Below are positions 5,593-7,491 of a DNA stretch of 7,491 nt, in pieces. The stretch's first letter is position 1. Each line of letters begins with the position of its first letter. Source of the stretch: an uncultured Verrucomicrobiota bacterium (GTDB lineage: Bacteria > Verrucomicrobiota > Verrucomicrobiia > Chthoniobacterales > SZAS-18). The notes beneath the pieces were generated by a model, which searched no databases, was not told where the DNA came from, and was given only the letters and a program-made list of their open reading frames with translations. Both the position numbers and the translations under genes were made by a program. The stretch spans positions 11,010 to 18,500 of the forward strand of contig CALMVM010000306.1 of the NCBI GenBank assembly GCA_937873255.1, given 5' to 3'.

Positions 5593-6578
5593 CCGTCCGA
5601 GCGCGATGAACGCCTGCGACGCGGGGTCGGCGAAGGTTTCGCCCTCGGGGAACCGTCGTCCTCGCCTCTGGTGGCGCGTTCGCGAGCGGGCGGGGCGGAC
5701 TCGTGCGCGGCGATTGTCTGGCGCGACGCGGCGTCATTGAGATCGGCAATGCCGGGAATCGGCCCGTAGCCGGCGAAATCCGGCGCGTGGTCGGGCACGG
5801 CGGCGGTCGCGGCGTCGGCGGCATCGCCTTCGCGCGCGGCGGGCATGCGGAAGTCAAACACGCTGACACCGTTGCGTCTTTGACCGTCGTACGGACGGCC
5901 GTCGCTGGAACCGAACATCAGCCGCTTGCCGTCCTTCTTGCGTTTGCCGAGGTAAATCATCGTGTGCGTAACGGGCGGATCGCGGTCGATGTTGTAGGTG
6001 CCCGTCCAGAACATGAGGTCGCCCGGTCGGAGTTCCTTCAGTTCCGCGTTGTCCTGTTTCTTGCTGATGACGGGGTACACGCGGGATTTTGCACGCACCC
6101 AGACGTATTGCTCGCTCGCGTCGCGGGGCACGTCGGTGAAACCGTGCGATTGGAGCAGATAATGGATCGTGCCCGAACAATCCATCCCACCGTTGGCCGG
6201 CTCGTTGGAGCCGTATTTGTAGGTGAGGTTTTTCTGGGTGAGTTCGAGTGCCGCCGTCAGCAACTGTCGGACGGGCTCCGGCAGCGCGTCGAAGCCTTCG
6301 ATTTCGGAGGGTTCGATGGAAGAGACCGCCGCAGCCGATGGCGGGGAGTCGTGGTCGTCGGTCTGCTTCGAGGGTGCGGCTTCCTTCGCGGAATCCGGTT
6401 TCGCAGTGGGCCTCGGTGACGCGGCGGGTTTGTCGGGTTCGGGCGTTGCCTCGGTCGTGGAACGATGCCGCCGTCGGCTGGAGGATTGCGCCGACGAAAT
6501 GGACGGGGTTACCAGCAGCGCGGCGGCCAGCAACGTCGCCCCGATCATGGGTCGGCGGAGAAGGGAGAGGGTACTCAC
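5589..6578 (-). CDS. Secreted NlpC/P60-type cysteine hydrolase with disordered flanks
   Basis: Probable cell-wall peptidase or amidase acting on peptidoglycan peptides, exported to the periplasm. The product is 329 aa. Residues 1-30 look like a Sec signal peptide (RRP, hydrophobic core, then SISSA with likely cleavage after A30); no lipobox Cys is present. A Pro/Ala/Ser/Lys-rich disordered region spans about 32-95. The NlpC/P60 domain is at about 103-245: [17 protein letters not shown] ends at 136 with catalytic Cys134, [10 protein letters not shown] is at 184-193, and THTMIYLG at 204-211 has catalytic His205. The third polar residue is not obvious; Ser224/Ser225/Asp226 are candidates. The last 80 residues are low-complexity and end in a basic PRRRRRSS tail. 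The GTG start at 6578 gives the full signal peptide; ATG at 6548 would give a shorter, still plausible one. The TAG stop overlaps the stop of the convergent neighbour. Confidence 0.85.
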   Translation of the reverse strand: MSTLSLLRRPMIGATLLAAALLVTPSISSAQSSSRRRHRSTTEATPEPDKPAASPRPTAKPDSAKEAAPSKQTDDHDSPPSAAAVSSIEPSEIEGFDALPEPVRQLLTAALELTQKNLTYKYGSNEPANGGMDCSGTIHYLLQSHGFTDVPRDASEQYVWVRAKSRVYPVISKKQDNAELKELRPGDLMFWTGTYNIDRDPPVTHTMIYLGKRKKDGKRLMFGSSDGRPYDGQRRNGVSVFDFRMPAAREGDAADAATAAVPDHAPDFAGYGPIPGIADLNDAASRQTIAAHESAPPARERATRGEDDGSPRAKPSPTPRRRRSSRSDG

Positions 6579-6589
6579 AGGGATCCCTG
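6578..6589. promoter_or_regulatory. 12-bp perfect palindrome at the NlpC/P60 start codon
   Basis: CAGGGATCCCTG is its own reverse complement and includes the first base of the GTG start of the hydrolase gene. It could be an operator or a small hairpin at the translation start, or chance. It sits in the 90-bp divergent region shared with the Uma2 gene. Confidence 0.2.
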
Positions 6590-6632
6590 AGAATCGTTTG
6601 CCAGCCGGACGGCGGGGGTTGTCCGAAGCGAA

Positions 6633-6662
6633 TTGCCAAACGGGTCGCAAATCGCGTATCTT
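6633..6662 (+). promoter_or_regulatory. Candidate promoter of the Uma2 gene, probably leaderless
   Basis: TTGCCA (6633-6638) and TATCTT (6657-6662) are separated by 18 bp, and the -10 box ends 6 nt before the ATG at 6669. A start site at normal distance would lie on or next to the A of the ATG. No Shine-Dalgarno sequence is present. Confidence 0.4.
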
Positions 6663-6668
6663 CGGCAC

Positions 6669-7262
6669 ATGGGGGCTCTGCCGAAACGCTATTTTACGCC
6701 GGAAGAATATCTGACCCTCGAAGTGAAAGCCGAATACAAAAGCCAGTACGTGGGCGGAGAAATCTACGCGATGGCCGGCGTCGAGCCTTGGCACATCGAG
6801 ATCGTCGATAACATCACCAAGGCGTTGGGCGCCGCCTTCGGCGAGCGACCTTGCAAGTCGTATTCCACCGACATGCGGGTGCGCTCGAAGGCGGGCGGGC
6901 TTTACACCTATCCCGATGTGTCCGCCCTCTGTGGGAAACCGAAATTCGATTTTTCCATGCGGCCTTCCACTCTGTTGAATCCGCAAGTCATTTTCGAGGT
7001 GCTCTCGCCTTCCACGGAGGCTCTTGACCGCGGCGACAAGTTTTCCCGTTACCGGAAACTGGAATCGCTCACCGACTATATTCTCGTGACCTCCGAGTTC
7101 ATGCGCGTGGAGCATTTCATTCGCCAGGACGGCGGCGACTGGAACCTGACGGAATATAGCCAGCCAGATGACAAAGTGGTTCTTCGTCCTCTGGATTGCG
7201 AACTGTCGCTGGCCAGCATTTACCGACGCGTCGAGTTCCCCTCCGACTTGCTTGGAGAATGA
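6669..7262 (+). CDS. Uma2-family (DUF820) PD-(D/E)XK nuclease-fold protein
   Basis: Member of the Uma2 family, whose fold is that of restriction endonucleases; the biological role is not settled, and many genomes carry multiple copies. The product is 197 aa, typical for the family. Visible motifs are FTPEEYLTLE at 9-18, GGEIYAMAGVEPWH at 29-42, STDMRVR at 66-72, TYPDVSALCG at 80-89 with D83, NPQVIFEVLSPSTEALDRGD at 104-123 with E110, and K124, followed by KFSRYRKLESL. D83, E110 and K124 are the expected metal-binding and catalytic positions and all are intact, so the protein could be active. The ATG at 6669 gives the usual family beginning; a TTG at 6633 in frame overlaps the promoter and is less likely. 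The coding sequence looks somewhat less GC-rich than its neighbours, which may hint at transfer. It converges on the dipeptidase gene with an 18-bp gap. Confidence 0.9.
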   Translation: MGALPKRYFTPEEYLTLEVKAEYKSQYVGGEIYAMAGVEPWHIEIVDNITKALGAAFGERPCKSYSTDMRVRSKAGGLYTYPDVSALCGKPKFDFSMRPSTLLNPQVIFEVLSPSTEALDRGDKFSRYRKLESLTDYILVTSEFMRVEHFIRQDGGDWNLTEYSQPDDKVVLRPLDCELSLASIYRRVEFPSDLLGE

Positions 7263-7280
7263 ACCTCCCGCCACCCGCGT

Positions 7281-7491
7281 TCAGACGCCCTTCGCCAGTT
7301 CCTTGAGCAGATTGCGGTTGAGCCGCGCGCCGGCGTGGAAGTTTTCCAACCGGAAATTCTCGTTGGGCGAATGCACCCGGCAGTCCGGCAGCGCCAGGCC
7401 GAGCAGGCTCGTATCCACGCCGAGCACGTCCTTGAACGTCTGCACGATGGGGATGCTGACGCCGTCGCGGATGAGCGTCGGCTCGGCGTGG
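7281..7491 (-). CDS. M20-family dipeptidase / metallopeptidase, C-terminal fragment (partial)
   Basis: Only the last 69 codons are present; the 5' part lies beyond the right edge. The reverse strand translates from HAEPTLIRDGVSIPIVQTF through GLALPDCRVHSPNENFRLEN (residues 31-50 of the fragment) to a TGA stop at 7281-7283. The R-x-G-x-S-I-P-I stretch, then L-G-L-x-L-P-D and H-S-P-N-E-x-F-x-L-E-N-F, is the standard C-terminal signature of M20 dipeptidases of the CNDP/PepV-like type. The His of HSPNE is a conserved zinc-site residue in this family. It probably cleaves dipeptides or similar amide bonds in the cytoplasm; substrate specificity cannot be judged from this fragment. Confidence 0.88.
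   Translation of the reverse strand, partial: HAEPTLIRDGVSIPIVQTFKDVLGVDTSLLGLALPDCRVHSPNENFRLENFHAGARLNRNLLKELAKGV

Noticed and set aside
6669..7262. Uma2 gene as part of a restriction or defence island
   Set aside because: No methylase, helicase, toxin-antitoxin partner, integrase or repeat is nearby; the neighbours are housekeeping-type genes.
6579..7274. Upstream extension of the NlpC/P60 frame on the minus strand
   Set aside because: It is antisense to the Uma2 gene. A signal peptide begins at the GTG at 6578, which fixes the start.

Overview
The window looks like ordinary chromosome from a GC-rich bacterium, most probably a member of the Verrucomicrobiota (Opitutae-like) or a close relative in the Planctomycetota/Verrucomicrobiota group. 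That placement is inferred from a DUF5069 protein, an F-type ATP synthase delta subunit that is unusually short (130 aa) and starts MKITKEARNL, and the almost complete absence of Shine-Dalgarno sequences. No RNA genes, IS elements, CRISPR arrays or phage genes are visible.

Positions 1-4061 (minus strand) carry the F0F1 ATP synthase operon in the classical order atpB-atpE-atpF-atpH-atpA-atpG. atpG is cut by the left edge, and atpD and atpC presumably lie beyond it. The order encodes the a, c and b subunits of the membrane motor and stator, then delta, alpha and gamma. There is one b gene only, and no atpI/atpZ ahead of atpB. The gaps on either side of atpE contain GC-rich hairpins without T-tracts, and a third hairpin lies between atpF and atpH. 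The 232-bp region upstream of atpB (4062-4293) is locally AT-rich. It holds a perfect CRP/FNR-type palindrome (TGTGA-N6-TCACA) just ahead of a plausible sigma70-like promoter, the best candidate control region for the operon.

Positions 4294-7491 hold short single genes in alternating orientation. They are cysC (APS kinase, minus), a DUF5069 protein that appears to contain two copies of its domain unit (plus), a secreted NlpC/P60-type cysteine hydrolase with disordered flanks (minus), a Uma2-family PD-(D/E)XK nuclease-fold protein (plus), and the C-terminus of an M20-family dipeptidase (minus, cut by the right edge). The DUF5069 and NlpC/P60 genes converge and share a 4-bp stop-codon overlap. 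Three of these genes have a -10-like TANNNT element only 6-8 nt before the ATG, which suggests leaderless transcripts.

The genes themselves are mostly familiar, and I see no convincing new defence or mobile system. The points most worth a second look are the DUF5069 duplication, the CRP-like site upstream of the ATP synthase genes, the leaderless/no-SD pattern, the intercistronic hairpins, the His-rich tail of AtpB, and the Q-to-A change in the AtpA P-loop.
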